This document shows positions 1-7,994 of a stretch of DNA of 64,000 bases, piece after piece; the first letter of the stretch is position 1, and the number at the start of each line of letters is the position of its first letter. Under the pieces are notes generated by a model. It ran no database searches. It saw only the letters and a program-made list of their open reading frames with translations, and had not been told where the DNA came from. The DNA lies in contig NZ_QJKB01000013.1 of NCBI RefSeq assembly GCF_003201815.1, forward strand, positions 28,052 through 92,051. Reading direction: 5' to 3'. Both the position numbers and the translations under genes were made by a program. Source of the stretch: Undibacterium pigrum. Its GTDB lineage: Bacteria > Pseudomonadota > Gammaproteobacteria > Burkholderiales > Burkholderiaceae_D.

Positions 1-454
1 CCATGCTGGTTTCACGCCCGGAAGCCAAAGCGGACGTGAGATTGATTTCACTCTTTTTCAGTTTCTTGATTTCATTGGCGCGCGCCAGACTAGCTTCAAC
101 GGTAGGAACAATGTTCAATACGTCGACTGGTTTGACCATATAACCTACCGCACCATATTCAACCGCCCGTCTGACGATTTCGGCGTCTGAAGTGGCCGAC
201 AGAAACATAAAGGGCACGGAAGTATCTGTACGCAGACGTGATGCCAAGTCCAGACCCGACATGCCCGGCATATTAATATCAAGCAAGGCAATATCTGGTT
301 CCTGCATCAAGATGACATTCAATGCATCTTCACCGCTATGTGCCTGAGTGACTTCGTAATCAGCCTTCTCAAGAATTTTGCTGAGCAGAGTTAGCGTGAC
401 CTGATCATCATCGACCAGCAGTATCCTGCTTTTTGTATTAACACTGGCAACCAT
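1..454 (-). CDS. response regulator (receiver domain, possible ANTAR), cut by window edge
   Basis: Cytoplasmic two-component receiver protein; the C-terminus lies beyond the left edge. The visible 151 residues begin MVASVNTKSRILLVDDDQ, with the acidic pocket in LLVDDD, the phosphoacceptor Asp in ALLDINMPG and the conserved Lys in YMVKPVD. After the receiver a helix (ASLARANEIKKLKKSE) leads into SGRETSM, which resembles the entry to an ANTAR RNA-binding domain, but that part is missing, so the output type is inferred. The start is supported by an AGAAAGG ribosome site just upstream. No partner kinase is visible. Confidence 0.85.
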   Translation of the reverse strand, partial: MVASVNTKSRILLVDDDQVTLTLLSKILEKADYEVTQAHSGEDALNVILMQEPDIALLDINMPGMSGLDLASRLRTDTSVPFMFLSATSDAEIVRRAVEYGAVGYMVKPVDVLNIVPTVEASLARANEIKKLKKSEINLTSALASGRETSM

Positions 455-650
455 GCAGGACCTTTCTGGTTAATTAATCTTCAGCACAAATGTCAGGCAG
501 ATCGTGAGACTTGCATGGCACAGCTTTACTGTATCAACAAATATGCGAGGCGAAAACACTTAGTTAAGCTGGATAGCAACTTTCCTTACGCTGCCACAAT
601 TGTTAACCATCACACGTAACTGTGTAACTGAGAAATTGTAAAAGCGCATA

Positions 651-680
651 AAAAAAACGGCGCATCAGCACCGTTTTTTT
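651..680 (-). terminator. intrinsic terminator downstream of desaturase
   Basis: On the minus strand an AAACGG/CCGTTT stem encloses a 10-nt loop and is followed by a run of T. It lies 16 bases past the desaturase stop codon. Confidence 0.75.
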
Positions 681-695
681 AGAAACAAATCAGTC

Positions 696-1898
696 TTAAG
701 CGTAAGTCCGTAATCTCAGCGAGAATTCACGCAAGGTCTGGATGCCAGATGCCTCGGCACGCACACACCAGTCCTGCAATTGCTGTACCAGTTGCTCGCG
801 ACTGACTGTAGAACGTTCCCAGATCAGGCCCAGTTCCACACGCATGTCATGCATAGTCTTCAGGGCGCGGCTATGGGCCAGCACTTCAGACAATTGCTGT
901 TGCTGCGGGGCTTCCAGTTTGGTAGGTTCACGTTGCAGCAATTTCTTCGTTGATTTCAACATCTGCGCTTCAAACATGGCTTTTTCACGCAGGTTTGCCA
1001 CTTCATCACGCCAGGTACGACGCAGGGATTTTGTGTATTTTGCCATTACATCGTAACGATTGGTAATGACAGCCTGCAGGGTTTCCAGGTCGACGACAGC
1101 CTTGATTTCCTTGAACTTGGGTTCTGGTGCCACTTTCTTGACCTTGGCCAGACCGACAATTTCCATACAGCGGATGTACATCCAGCCTATATCGAACTCA
1201 TACCATTTGGATGACAGCTTGGCTGATGTACCAAATGTGTGGTGATTGTTATGCAGCTCTTCGCCACCAATCAAGATACCAATCGGCAGGATATTGCGCG
1301 AGGCATCGGTGCAATCATAATTGCGATAACCCCAGTAGTGACCTATGCCATTGATGATGCCAGCAGCGGTAATTGGTATCCACGCCATTTGCACAGCCCA
1401 GACTGTTGCGCCAATCACGCCGAACAGCATGAGGTCAATAATCAGCATCAGTGCTACGCCCTGCCAGCTAAAGCGGGTATAGACATTGCGCTCCATCCAG
1501 TCATCGGGTGTGCCATGGCCATATTTCTCCATGGTTTCCATGTTTTTGCATTCTGCGCGATACAGCTCAGCGCCTTCAAACAAAACTTTTTTGATACCAC
1601 GGGTCACCGGGCTATGCGGATCTTCTTCTGTTTCGCATTTAGCATGGTGCTTGCGATGGATGGCAGCCCATTCCTTGGTGACCTGGCCAGTTGTCAGCCA
1701 CAACCAGAAACGGAAAAAATGGCTGGGGATGGCATGCAATTCCAGGGCACGATGCGCCTGGCAGCGGTGCAGGAAAATGGTCACGCTGGCAATCGTGATA
1801 TGTGTCACGACCATCGTGAAGATAAAGACTTGCCAGCCAGTGGCACGGGTCAGGCCATTGGACAGAAAATCAACAGCGGTATCGATAAAAGTGCTCAA
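696..1898 (-). CDS. DesA-type fatty acid desaturase
   Basis: Integral membrane di-iron acyl desaturase that introduces a cis double bond in membrane acyl chains. All three histidine boxes are present: HRCQAH near residue 44, HRKHH near 82 and HNNHH near 216, separated by hydrophobic membrane segments. The 400-residue length exceeds the catalytic core. After about residue 260 comes a charged, helical C-terminal extension ending in WCVRAEASGIQTLREFSLRL, typical of the betaproteobacterial DesA group. Monocistronic, with its own terminator downstream. Position specificity (delta-9 or other) cannot be read from the sequence. Confidence 0.93.
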   Translation of the reverse strand: MSTFIDTAVDFLSNGLTRATGWQVFIFTMVVTHITIASVTIFLHRCQAHRALELHAIPSHFFRFWLWLTTGQVTKEWAAIHRKHHAKCETEEDPHSPVTRGIKKVLFEGAELYRAECKNMETMEKYGHGTPDDWMERNVYTRFSWQGVALMLIIDLMLFGVIGATVWAVQMAWIPITAAGIINGIGHYWGYRNYDCTDASRNILPIGILIGGEELHNNHHTFGTSAKLSSKWYEFDIGWMYIRCMEIVGLAKVKKVAPEPKFKEIKAVVDLETLQAVITNRYDVMAKYTKSLRRTWRDEVANLREKAMFEAQMLKSTKKLLQREPTKLEAPQQQQLSEVLAHSRALKTMHDMRVELGLIWERSTVSREQLVQQLQDWCVRAEASGIQTLREFSLRLRTYA

Positions 1899-2044
1899 AA
1901 TGACATGTACTCCATTGTTATTGACGGCATCTTGGTTGATTTCGCAAATACGCTATCAACTGTGTTCATTATAGACTTCGGACGGCATTGTACGCGGTTT
2001 TAGAGGATTTCCACCAATTTTAGAACTAAAATTATTGCCTGGCT

Positions 2045-3343
2045 TCAAGTTTCTTTAGCTGGACTGTTAATTAAGGTCACAACCCTGTTCGCGTAGGGTA
2101 AATTCACCTTTTGCTCTTGTAAAACCTGCCACAAAGCGAGGTTGACCGCAGACATGACGCTGGAGCGGCCGTTTTCAGGATCAGATATCCAGAAGCCTAC
2201 CCGCAAATCAAAACCATCTGTGCCAAATTTCAATAAATAAGCTGATGGTGCCGGGTCGGCGCAAACGCGTTCTACTGTCGCTGCAGCCTGGCCGAGCAAA
2301 GGCAGTACCGTGTTCAGGTCAGTCTCGTAGCCGACAGTCAAATCTGTCCACATTGCCACCGTACGGTCGCTCAAAGAATAATTTTGCACTGGCGAAGATA
2401 CCAGCATCTCATTCGGGATGACGGCTTCCCCACCGTCCTGGCCCTGCAACACTGTATAACGGGTATTGATCTGGGTAACCCGGCCACTGAATTTATCGAC
2501 CGTGATCATATCGCCTATGGACATGCTGCGATCAAGCAGGATGATGAAACCAGACACATAGCTGCTGGTAATTTTTTGCAAGCCAAAGCCCAGACCTACA
2601 CCAAGGGCGCCACCAAATACCGACAATACTGTCAGGTCTATGCCAACCAGGGTCAGACTGATAAGAATGGCCAGCAAGATCAGCACAGCCCTGCCGACAC
2701 GGGACAATACAACTTTCAGGGAAGTGTGCGCATTTGGCAAGAGCATCAAACGCGTTTCCAGAGCTGCACTGGCCCACATGGCGACAACCAGGGTCACGAC
2801 AACCGAAGCCACCGCCTGGAGTATGGTCAGTATGGATACCTTGTTTTTACCTATTGGTAAAAATACCTCATCCAGCCCGGTATACAACTCCTGGCCCAAG
2901 CCGGTGAAATGCAATACCACGCCCAGCCAGACCAGGCCGGCGAACAGTTTTTCAAATACAGCGAGGAAATTACCGATGGAACCATTGCGGGCAAAGGTCT
3001 GGCGCACCACATAGAAACCAAAGCGTATCAGGGCCAGCGAGCCAATAATCGGAAATAGCAAGGACAGCAAATGCGTATGCTGCCATTTACCTAAAATCAT
3101 TTTTGCAATCAGAATAAAAATCAGGGCCAGCGCGGGCGAAAGCACGCGGGTAAAACTTTCCACACCCAGCCTGACGACGCCAGAATTAGCGTCAGTAGTG
3201 CTGAAGCTGCGCCTGAGCGCACGCGACAAGACCCATGCCAGGCTAAAGCACAAGGCGACTGCCCCTATTTGCCAGTAAAAATCCGGCTGTCCTAAATCCT
3301 TCGATAAGTCAGACAATAAACTGGCAAGTAAGGGCGTACTCAT
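2045..3343 (-). CDS. MscS-family mechanosensitive channel
   Basis: Inner-membrane channel that opens under membrane tension to release osmolytes. This 432-residue protein has several N-terminal hydrophobic segments (about 25-240), then the MscS core: a glycine/alanine-rich pore helix around GGALGVGLGFGLQK and the beta domain that follows (SGFIILLDRSMSIGDMITVD, VTQINTRYTVLQ, VIPNEMLV). The C-terminal part matches the mixed alpha-beta vestibule. It is larger than E. coli MscS (286 residues) because of extra membrane helices. No clear ribosome site precedes the ATG. Confidence 0.92.
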   Translation of the reverse strand: MSTPLLASLLSDLSKDLGQPDFYWQIGAVALCFSLAWVLSRALRRSFSTTDANSGVVRLGVESFTRVLSPALALIFILIAKMILGKWQHTHLLSLLFPIIGSLALIRFGFYVVRQTFARNGSIGNFLAVFEKLFAGLVWLGVVLHFTGLGQELYTGLDEVFLPIGKNKVSILTILQAVASVVVTLVVAMWASAALETRLMLLPNAHTSLKVVLSRVGRAVLILLAILISLTLVGIDLTVLSVFGGALGVGLGFGLQKITSSYVSGFIILLDRSMSIGDMITVDKFSGRVTQINTRYTVLQGQDGGEAVIPNEMLVSSPVQNYSLSDRTVAMWTDLTVGYETDLNTVLPLLGQAAATVERVCADPAPSAYLLKFGTDGFDLRVGFWISDPENGRSSVMSAVNLALWQVLQEQKVNLPYANRVVTLINSPAKET

Positions 3344-3415
3344 AGGGGGTACTTATAGTGCGTACTCGTGGATAAGGAAATAAAAGTTGGTCTTCAGCTC
3401 AGGTCAGCGCCAGAA

Positions 3416-4723
3416 TTAATCTTCTTCGGCTTCTGTAGCGACTTCTTCCACAACAACTTTGGCTGGCGCTTTTTTGCGTTCCAGTATCGCGGCAAAGAAA
3501 CCATCAGTCTGGTGCAGATGCGGGTATAGCTTCAGATAGTCACCCATTTCCAGATCCACTTTTTGTTCAGCCAACACTTGTGAAGCTGGCACCAGTGCAT
3601 AGTCTGCATGCTCAGCCAGGAATGCCTGGACTATGCCTTCATTTTCTTCATCGAGAATACTGCAGGTTGCATATACCAGACGACCACCCGGTTTCACCAT
3701 GCGCGCAGCACTGGCCAGGATGGAAGCCTGTTTGACATTCAACTCTGCCACGCCTTCTGGTGTCTGACGCCATTTGACATCAGGATTGCGGCGCAAGGTA
3801 CCCAGTCCGCTGCAAGGAGCATCGACCAGTACGCGGTCCAGCTTGCCTGCCAGACGTTTGATCTTGGCATCTTTTTCATGCGCGATGACGACAGGATGTA
3901 CATTCGACAAGCCACTGCGCGCCATACGTGGCTTCAGTTTGGCCAGGCGTTTTTCAGAAATATCAAAAGCGTACAAACGGCCAGTGTTACGCATCAATGC
4001 GCCCAGCGCCAGGGTCTTACCACCAGCACCGGCGCAGAAATCCGCCACCATTTCACCGCGCTTGGCACCAACCAACTGGGCCAGCAACTGACTGCCTTCA
4101 TCCTGCACTTCTATCGTGCCGTCTTTAAACAAAGGCAGATTCTGGATGGATGGTTTTTTGCGTACGCGCAAACCCGTGCTTGAATACGGTGTAGGCTCGG
4201 CGATGATAGGAGCCTGTGCCAATGTCGTGATGACGGTTTCGCGATCACCTTTGATAGTGTTGACGCGCAAATCCAGCGGTGCCGGAGTGTTGAGCGACAT
4301 GGCCAGTGCCAGGGCATCTTCTTCACCAAAGCGCTCCAGCAATTTTGTCCACAGCCATTCTGGCAAATTGGCCTTCATCATCAAAGGCAGGTGCGTGCGG
4401 TCAATTTCCATGACGCGTTGCAGCCAGGCGGTTTCATCTTCCGTCAAACCACCCAGGGAATCGACACCAACCGCATCAGCCAGGCCCAGCAGGCTGAGGC
4501 GGCGCATAGGTGAACCTATGCCAGACTCAGAAAAATTGGTGTAGACCGCTTTATTGCGCAGCAATCCATAGACAGCCTCCGCAACCACGCCACGTTCACG
4601 TGAGCCCAGGCGTGGGTGATCACGGAAATAACGCGACAAAGTGCCATCTGCCGGGCCGGTAAAACGCAAAATCTCACGTAATACTTCTTCGGTATTGACG
4701 AGTATGGCTGGAGGTAATCTCAT
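3416..4723 (-). CDS. RsmB/NOP2-family rRNA m5C methyltransferase
   Basis: SAM-dependent RNA cytosine-C5 methyltransferase of 435 residues. The N-terminal 140 residues are a NusB-like/RsmB RNA-binding region. The Rossmann domain follows with ADFCAGAGGKTLALGA (SAM motif I) and the two family cysteines, in DAPCSGLGTLRRNPD and ATCSILDEENE. A good AAGGAAG ribosome site precedes the ATG. The acidic tail (EEVATEAEED) is unusual but harmless. It follows purN on the same strand but is separated from it by a terminator. Family is certain; whether it is functionally RsmB or a paralogue is not, since fmt, the usual rsmB neighbour, is absent. Confidence 0.88.
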   Translation of the reverse strand: MRLPPAILVNTEEVLREILRFTGPADGTLSRYFRDHPRLGSRERGVVAEAVYGLLRNKAVYTNFSESGIGSPMRRLSLLGLADAVGVDSLGGLTEDETAWLQRVMEIDRTHLPLMMKANLPEWLWTKLLERFGEEDALALAMSLNTPAPLDLRVNTIKGDRETVITTLAQAPIIAEPTPYSSTGLRVRKKPSIQNLPLFKDGTIEVQDEGSQLLAQLVGAKRGEMVADFCAGAGGKTLALGALMRNTGRLYAFDISEKRLAKLKPRMARSGLSNVHPVVIAHEKDAKIKRLAGKLDRVLVDAPCSGLGTLRRNPDVKWRQTPEGVAELNVKQASILASAARMVKPGGRLVYATCSILDEENEGIVQAFLAEHADYALVPASQVLAEQKVDLEMGDYLKLYPHLHQTDGFFAAILERKKAPAKVVVEEVATEAEED

Positions 4724-4793
4724 GCTGCTTCCTTCTAATATGCTGATATGGCCCGGACGGGCCTTGTTACTATTTTTACTATGTAATACGGAT

Positions 4794-4815
4794 AAAAACC
4801 GCTTGAGCGGTTTTA
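4794..4815 (-). terminator. intrinsic terminator after purN
   Basis: Perfect AAAACCGCT/AGCGGTTTT stem with a 2-base loop. The minus-strand transcript ends in a T run, between the purN stop and the downstream methyltransferase gene. Confidence 0.8.
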
Positions 4816-4838
4816 CTGATGCTGGCTAACCTGGCTTA

Positions 4839-5444
4839 TCAGTTACTGATATGAACACGGTTGCCATCGATACGCAATTTACCTTCGACAAATTGCAATA
4901 CGGCGCGCGGATAAATCTGATGTTCTTGTTCAAGTACGCGGTGTGACAGCGTGTCTTCGGTATCATCGCCAAGCACAGGCACGACTGCCTGGGCGACGAT
5001 AGGGCCATGATCCAGTTCGGCAGTCACAAAATGCACGGTGACGCCATGCACTTTGACACCAGCATCAATCGCCTGCTGATGCGTTGCCAGACCGACAAAA
5101 CTAGGTAACAGGGATGGATGGATATTCAACATCCTGCCCGCATAATGCTCGACAAACCCTGCCGTCAGTATGCGCATGAAACCAGCCAAAACCACCAGAT
5201 CAGGGGTAAATTCATCTATCTTTGCCTGCAATGCGGCATCAAATGCCTCACGCGTGGCAAATTGCTTGCTGACTACGACTGCAGTTGGAATACCGCGACT
5301 GGCGGCATATTCCAGACCACCAGCATCAGCACGGTTACTGATGACAGCCGCGATTTGCGCAGGCCATTGCTGCTTTGCAGCGGCTTCAACGATGGCTTGC
5401 ATATTGCTGCCACGACCAGAAATGAGGATAACAATCTTTTTCAT
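4839..5444 (-). CDS. purN: phosphoribosylglycinamide formyltransferase
   Basis: Transfers a formyl group from 10-formyl-THF to GAR, the third step of purine synthesis, in the cytoplasm. At 201 residues it shows the family start KKIVILISGRGSNMQAIVEA, the folate-site stretch LAGFMRILTAGFVEHYAGRMLNIHPSLLPSF with the catalytic Asn-Ile-His, and the conserved HGVTVHFV...DHGPIVAQ. The frame is open to 5510, but bases there belong to the terminator hairpin of the upstream barstar gene, so the ATG at 5444 is chosen. A TACAAT box lies just upstream of that ATG. A wholly palindromic GGGGTCTAGCCCC-like site lies at 5466-5478. Confidence 0.93.
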   Translation of the reverse strand: MKKIVILISGRGSNMQAIVEAAAKQQWPAQIAAVISNRADAGGLEYAASRGIPTAVVVSKQFATREAFDAALQAKIDEFTPDLVVLAGFMRILTAGFVEHYAGRMLNIHPSLLPSFVGLATHQQAIDAGVKVHGVTVHFVTAELDHGPIVAQAVVPVLGDDTEDTLSHRVLEQEHQIYPRAVLQFVEGKLRIDGNRVHISN

Positions 5445-5477
5445 GGCGGCATTGTACCGCTGACAGGGGTCTAGCCC

Positions 5478-5510
5478 CAAATAAAAATGCCGATAATTAC
5501 TTACCGGCAC
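5478..5510 (-). terminator. intrinsic terminator of the RNase-barstar operon
   Basis: Minus-strand hairpin TGCCGGTAA/TTATCGGCA with a 4-base loop followed by TTTTTATT, 35 bases past the barstar stop codon. It separates this operon from purN. Confidence 0.78.
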
Positions 5511-5544
5511 CTATTATACAGACTATTAAAACACCATCGAAATA

Positions 5545-5967
5545 CTATTCGAAAGAGTAAAACACGCGGAAAGCGACTTTTCTGTCCGCCCAGAAATCTG
5601 CCGCGTCGCGGAAAACGTCGAGCAGGGTTTCACGCGCTTCCTTGTCAAATTTTTGCGTATTTGGCAATTGCTCAAGCACAATCAGAAAGCCGGGCTGTGG
5701 CCCTGCCTTATAAATCATGTCGGTCAGGCAGTCTGACAAGGCATCCAGATTGCGGCACATGGGTTTGGGGAAGCCAAAAGACAGGGCGATCTTGCCCACC
5801 ACCTGCTGTTTGGTGGCCGCTTCCAGGCAATAGGCATACAGGAAATGCTGGCCGAGCTTGTTCGCCTCAGCCTGCAAATCCTGAACGCGAAAAGCCCGTA
5901 TGGATTGCACCAGGTTTGACGGCACCGTTGCCAATAAATCCATTTCCCCCTCGATTGCTGAGATCAT
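5545..5967 (-). CDS. barstar-family RNase inhibitor
   Basis: Small cytoplasmic protein (140 residues) resembling barstar, which blocks the active site of barnase-type RNases. The family signature is in FGFPKPMCRNLDALSDCLTD (the barnase-binding helix region, with the NLDALSDCL core), followed by the acidic C-terminal half ending AFRVFYSFE. It directly follows the secreted guanyl-specific RNase gene with a 31-base gap, which strongly supports an inhibitor role protecting the producer. Start ATG at 5967 has AAAGAG upstream. An alternative ATG at 5943 has GAGGGG upstream. Confidence 0.85.
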   Translation of the reverse strand: MISAIEGEMDLLATVPSNLVQSIRAFRVQDLQAEANKLGQHFLYAYCLEAATKQQVVGKIALSFGFPKPMCRNLDALSDCLTDMIYKAGPQPGFLIVLEQLPNTQKFDKEARETLLDVFRDAADFWADRKVAFRVFYSFE

Positions 5968-5995
5968 ATTTACTCTTTAATAATTTACTCTTTAA
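5968..5995 (-). repeat. tandem duplication carrying the barstar ribosome site
   Basis: Two exact copies of a 13-base unit (minus strand TTAAAGAGTAAAT) separated by two bases fill the gap between the RNase stop and barstar start. Each carries an AAAGAG Shine-Dalgarno-like core; only the copy nearest the ATG is correctly spaced. Confidence 0.8.
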
Positions 5996-5998
5996 GAT

Positions 5999-6376
5999 CT
6001 ATTCTTTAATCCTGCGAAAACTCTCATAGTGGTCTTCGGTGTAATAGTATTCACCTGAAGTCTGAGGGTCTGCTCCGGCAATAATGCGGCGCACGCCACG
6101 ATTACGGGCGCGCGGTGTTTTCACTGTATACTCATGATAATAACCACGCTTTTGCTTCGGTAATCTGGATTCATAATTACCGAACACCACACCATCCTTG
6201 TCATAAGGAAATGGCCCGCCCTGCTTGATCAGTTTCAAGGTAGTTTGTGCTTCTTTAGGCAATTCGGTAACAGCAATCTTGCCCAGATTATTAGTGTCTT
6301 TGGCAAAACTGCTTACAGCCAGAAAAGCAAGCGCCAGGAATACCAGCCATTTTTTGAAAAATGTTGGATTTATCAT
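5999..6376 (-). CDS. secreted guanyl-specific ribonuclease (RNase Sa/barnase family)
   Basis: Small RNase of 125 residues with an N-terminal signal peptide (about 1-25: KKWLVFLALAFLAVSSFA). The mature part holds the microbial RNase N1/T1 fold signature: LPKEAQTTLKLIKQGGPFPYDKDGVVFGNYESRLP, the catalytic Glu-Tyr strand YYHEYTVKTP, and the Arg/His residues in RGVRRII and YYTEDHYESFRRI. It cleaves RNA after G. The frame opens with a GTG at 6394, but the ATG at 6376 has a GGATAG ribosome site. Cotranscribed with the barstar gene; likely an exported toxin or a nutrient-scavenging nuclease. Confidence 0.9.
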   Translation of the reverse strand: MINPTFFKKWLVFLALAFLAVSSFAKDTNNLGKIAVTELPKEAQTTLKLIKQGGPFPYDKDGVVFGNYESRLPKQKRGYYHEYTVKTPRARNRGVRRIIAGADPQTSGEYYYTEDHYESFRRIKE

Positions 6377-6525
6377 TATTTTGTCTATCCGCACATGCTT
6401 GAACAGGGCATAGATTAACGGTTTGTCGATGATGAATCAACCACTGTTGCAGATGTTACAATGTAGCAAGTCAGCTAGCTGTTTCATTCACAACAAAGAT
6501 GCTATCCAGCAATAATTCCTGAGCA

Positions 6526-7728
6526 TCAGGCAGGTCGCACCGCCGTATCAACGCCAAAGAAATGCAGGACATCATCCATTCTGGCACGGGTATCGCGCCG
6601 CCCAAGAGCGATTAATTCCTTGGTATAGGTAGATTCAAACAACAGATAAGAAGCCAGTGCCGACCCACGTGCCTCGGTCGCGCCTATGCCACCCAGCATG
6701 GTGCGCACAGGCAAAGGCAGGCTATTGGTATGACGGCTGGCAATTTCATCCAGGCGCTCAGATGGCGCAATGACCAGCAAGTCCACTGGCCGCAATGGTG
6801 TTTTTTCCAGCAACTCTGGCGGCAGCATGGACAAGGTCTTGTTGATGCGCATCAGCCTCTCTATATCCACAGCCAGGCTGTCAAGGAAAATGCTGGACAA
6901 GGCATGACCGGCAATTTGCGCCAGACTGGGGTATCTGGCCGTCTCGGTATTGACGCTGGGTGGCTCAGTCAAGCGCCCTGCGCCTACGATCAAGACTTTT
7001 TGTGCTCCCAGATGAATGGCTGGTGAGATGGGTGCGAGCTGGCGCATGGAACCATCACCGCAATACTCCATACGCCCGCCCCAGTTCAGTGGCACGGCCG
7101 GAAAGATAAAAGGGATGGCAGCGGATGCCAGCAAATGTTGGACACCAATAAAATCACGCTGCGCAAGGCGCTGGCTCCTGACCCAGGGCTCAATATCCGC
7201 CAGGGTCTGGTAAAAGGTCAGATGCTGGCCAGCGGTATAAGAAGATGCCGTGACTGCCAGTGCATGCAGGCTGCCATTGCTGAATGCAGCATCCAGACTA
7301 CTCAAGTCCAGCATGCGGGTCAGCAGTGCTTCCAGCGGAGAATTATCAAGCAATGAGTTGGGTGGCGCCTTGCGCCATTTATTCAGCAGCCAGCCAAATG
7401 ACCACAGCGTTAGCCAGCGTGCGCCACTACGCATGACCCCCAGAGAATCCGCCCGGTACACTTGCGCCGCTTCGAAATTTTCCCAGATATGCAGCATGCG
7501 CCCGACTGCATCAGCAAAATTATCAGCGCCACAAGCGAGCGAGGTGGCATTGATCGCCCCAGCCGAAGTACCGCAGATAATGCCAAAAGGATTGCTGGCA
7601 GGATGCCAGCCAGACTCCACCAGTATCGCCGAGATTTCATGAAGCACACCAACCTGATAGGCCGCACGCGCCCCACCGCCAGTCAAGATCAATCCTGTTC
7701 CCGCATTATTACTCGTTTGTGTAGGCAT
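6526..7728 (-). CDS. patatin-like phospholipase
   Basis: Predicted serine acyl hydrolase of 400 residues. Near the N-terminus are the oxyanion loop LTGGGARAAYQVGVL and the nucleophile elbow GTSAGA; the catalytic Asp sits in CGDGSMRQLAP. These three motifs define the patatin Ser-Asp dyad. The C-terminal 150 residues are not assignable. The ATG at 7728 abuts the T-tract of a strong terminator and has no ribosome site. A TTG at 7692, with GGGA upstream, would start the protein at ILTGGG and is a real alternative. Confidence 0.9.
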   Translation of the reverse strand: MPTQTSNNAGTGLILTGGGARAAYQVGVLHEISAILVESGWHPASNPFGIICGTSAGAINATSLACGADNFADAVGRMLHIWENFEAAQVYRADSLGVMRSGARWLTLWSFGWLLNKWRKAPPNSLLDNSPLEALLTRMLDLSSLDAAFSNGSLHALAVTASSYTAGQHLTFYQTLADIEPWVRSQRLAQRDFIGVQHLLASAAIPFIFPAVPLNWGGRMEYCGDGSMRQLAPISPAIHLGAQKVLIVGAGRLTEPPSVNTETARYPSLAQIAGHALSSIFLDSLAVDIERLMRINKTLSMLPPELLEKTPLRPVDLLVIAPSERLDEIASRHTNSLPLPVRTMLGGIGATEARGSALASYLLFESTYTKELIALGRRDTRARMDDVLHFFGVDTAVRPA

Positions 7729-7756
7729 AAAAAAAGGGCAAATCCAGATTTGCCCT
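7729..7756 (-). terminator. intrinsic terminator touching the patatin start codon
   Basis: Perfect GGGCAAAT/ATTTGCCC stem (9 bp with the closing A-T), 4-base loop CTGG and seven T on the minus strand, followed immediately by ATG of the patatin gene. It could end the SDR transcript from upstream or act as an attenuator. Confidence 0.8.
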
Positions 7757-7871
7757 AGTGTAGTAGCCCCCTAGCAATTTGTCATGCTGCACGGCACAGT
7801 GAAAGAATCATGCTCTGCAAATACAACAACCATCCTGAATCGCATGTTCTGCTCTCAACATACTGAGGCGC

Positions 7872-7994
7872 GTGAAGCGTTGAGAAAGCGTAGCGAGCGG
7901 CCTTAGTTTTAGTTAAGAAGCGCAACCGTACTTTAGTACGGTGAGCATCGCAGGCTAAAAATAAGGTCGCGCAGTAGCTTTATCAACACTTCAC
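7872..7994. repeat. long imperfect palindrome E1 (family with 18978-19145 and 45826-45988)
   Basis: About 123 bp that fold back on themselves. The outer 18-base arms match at 16 positions (GTGAAGCGTTGAGAAAGC against the reverse of the right end). Inner arms pair AGCGGCCTTAGTTTTAG with CTAAAAATAAGGTCGCG, and the apex is ACCGTAC-TTTA-GTACGGT followed by GAGCAT. The right arm contains the TGA stop codon of the SDR gene. Confidence 0.8.

Noticed and set aside
1239..2003. Plus-strand reading frame of 254 codons
   Set aside because: It lies antisense to the desaturase, has no family resemblance and no ribosome site.
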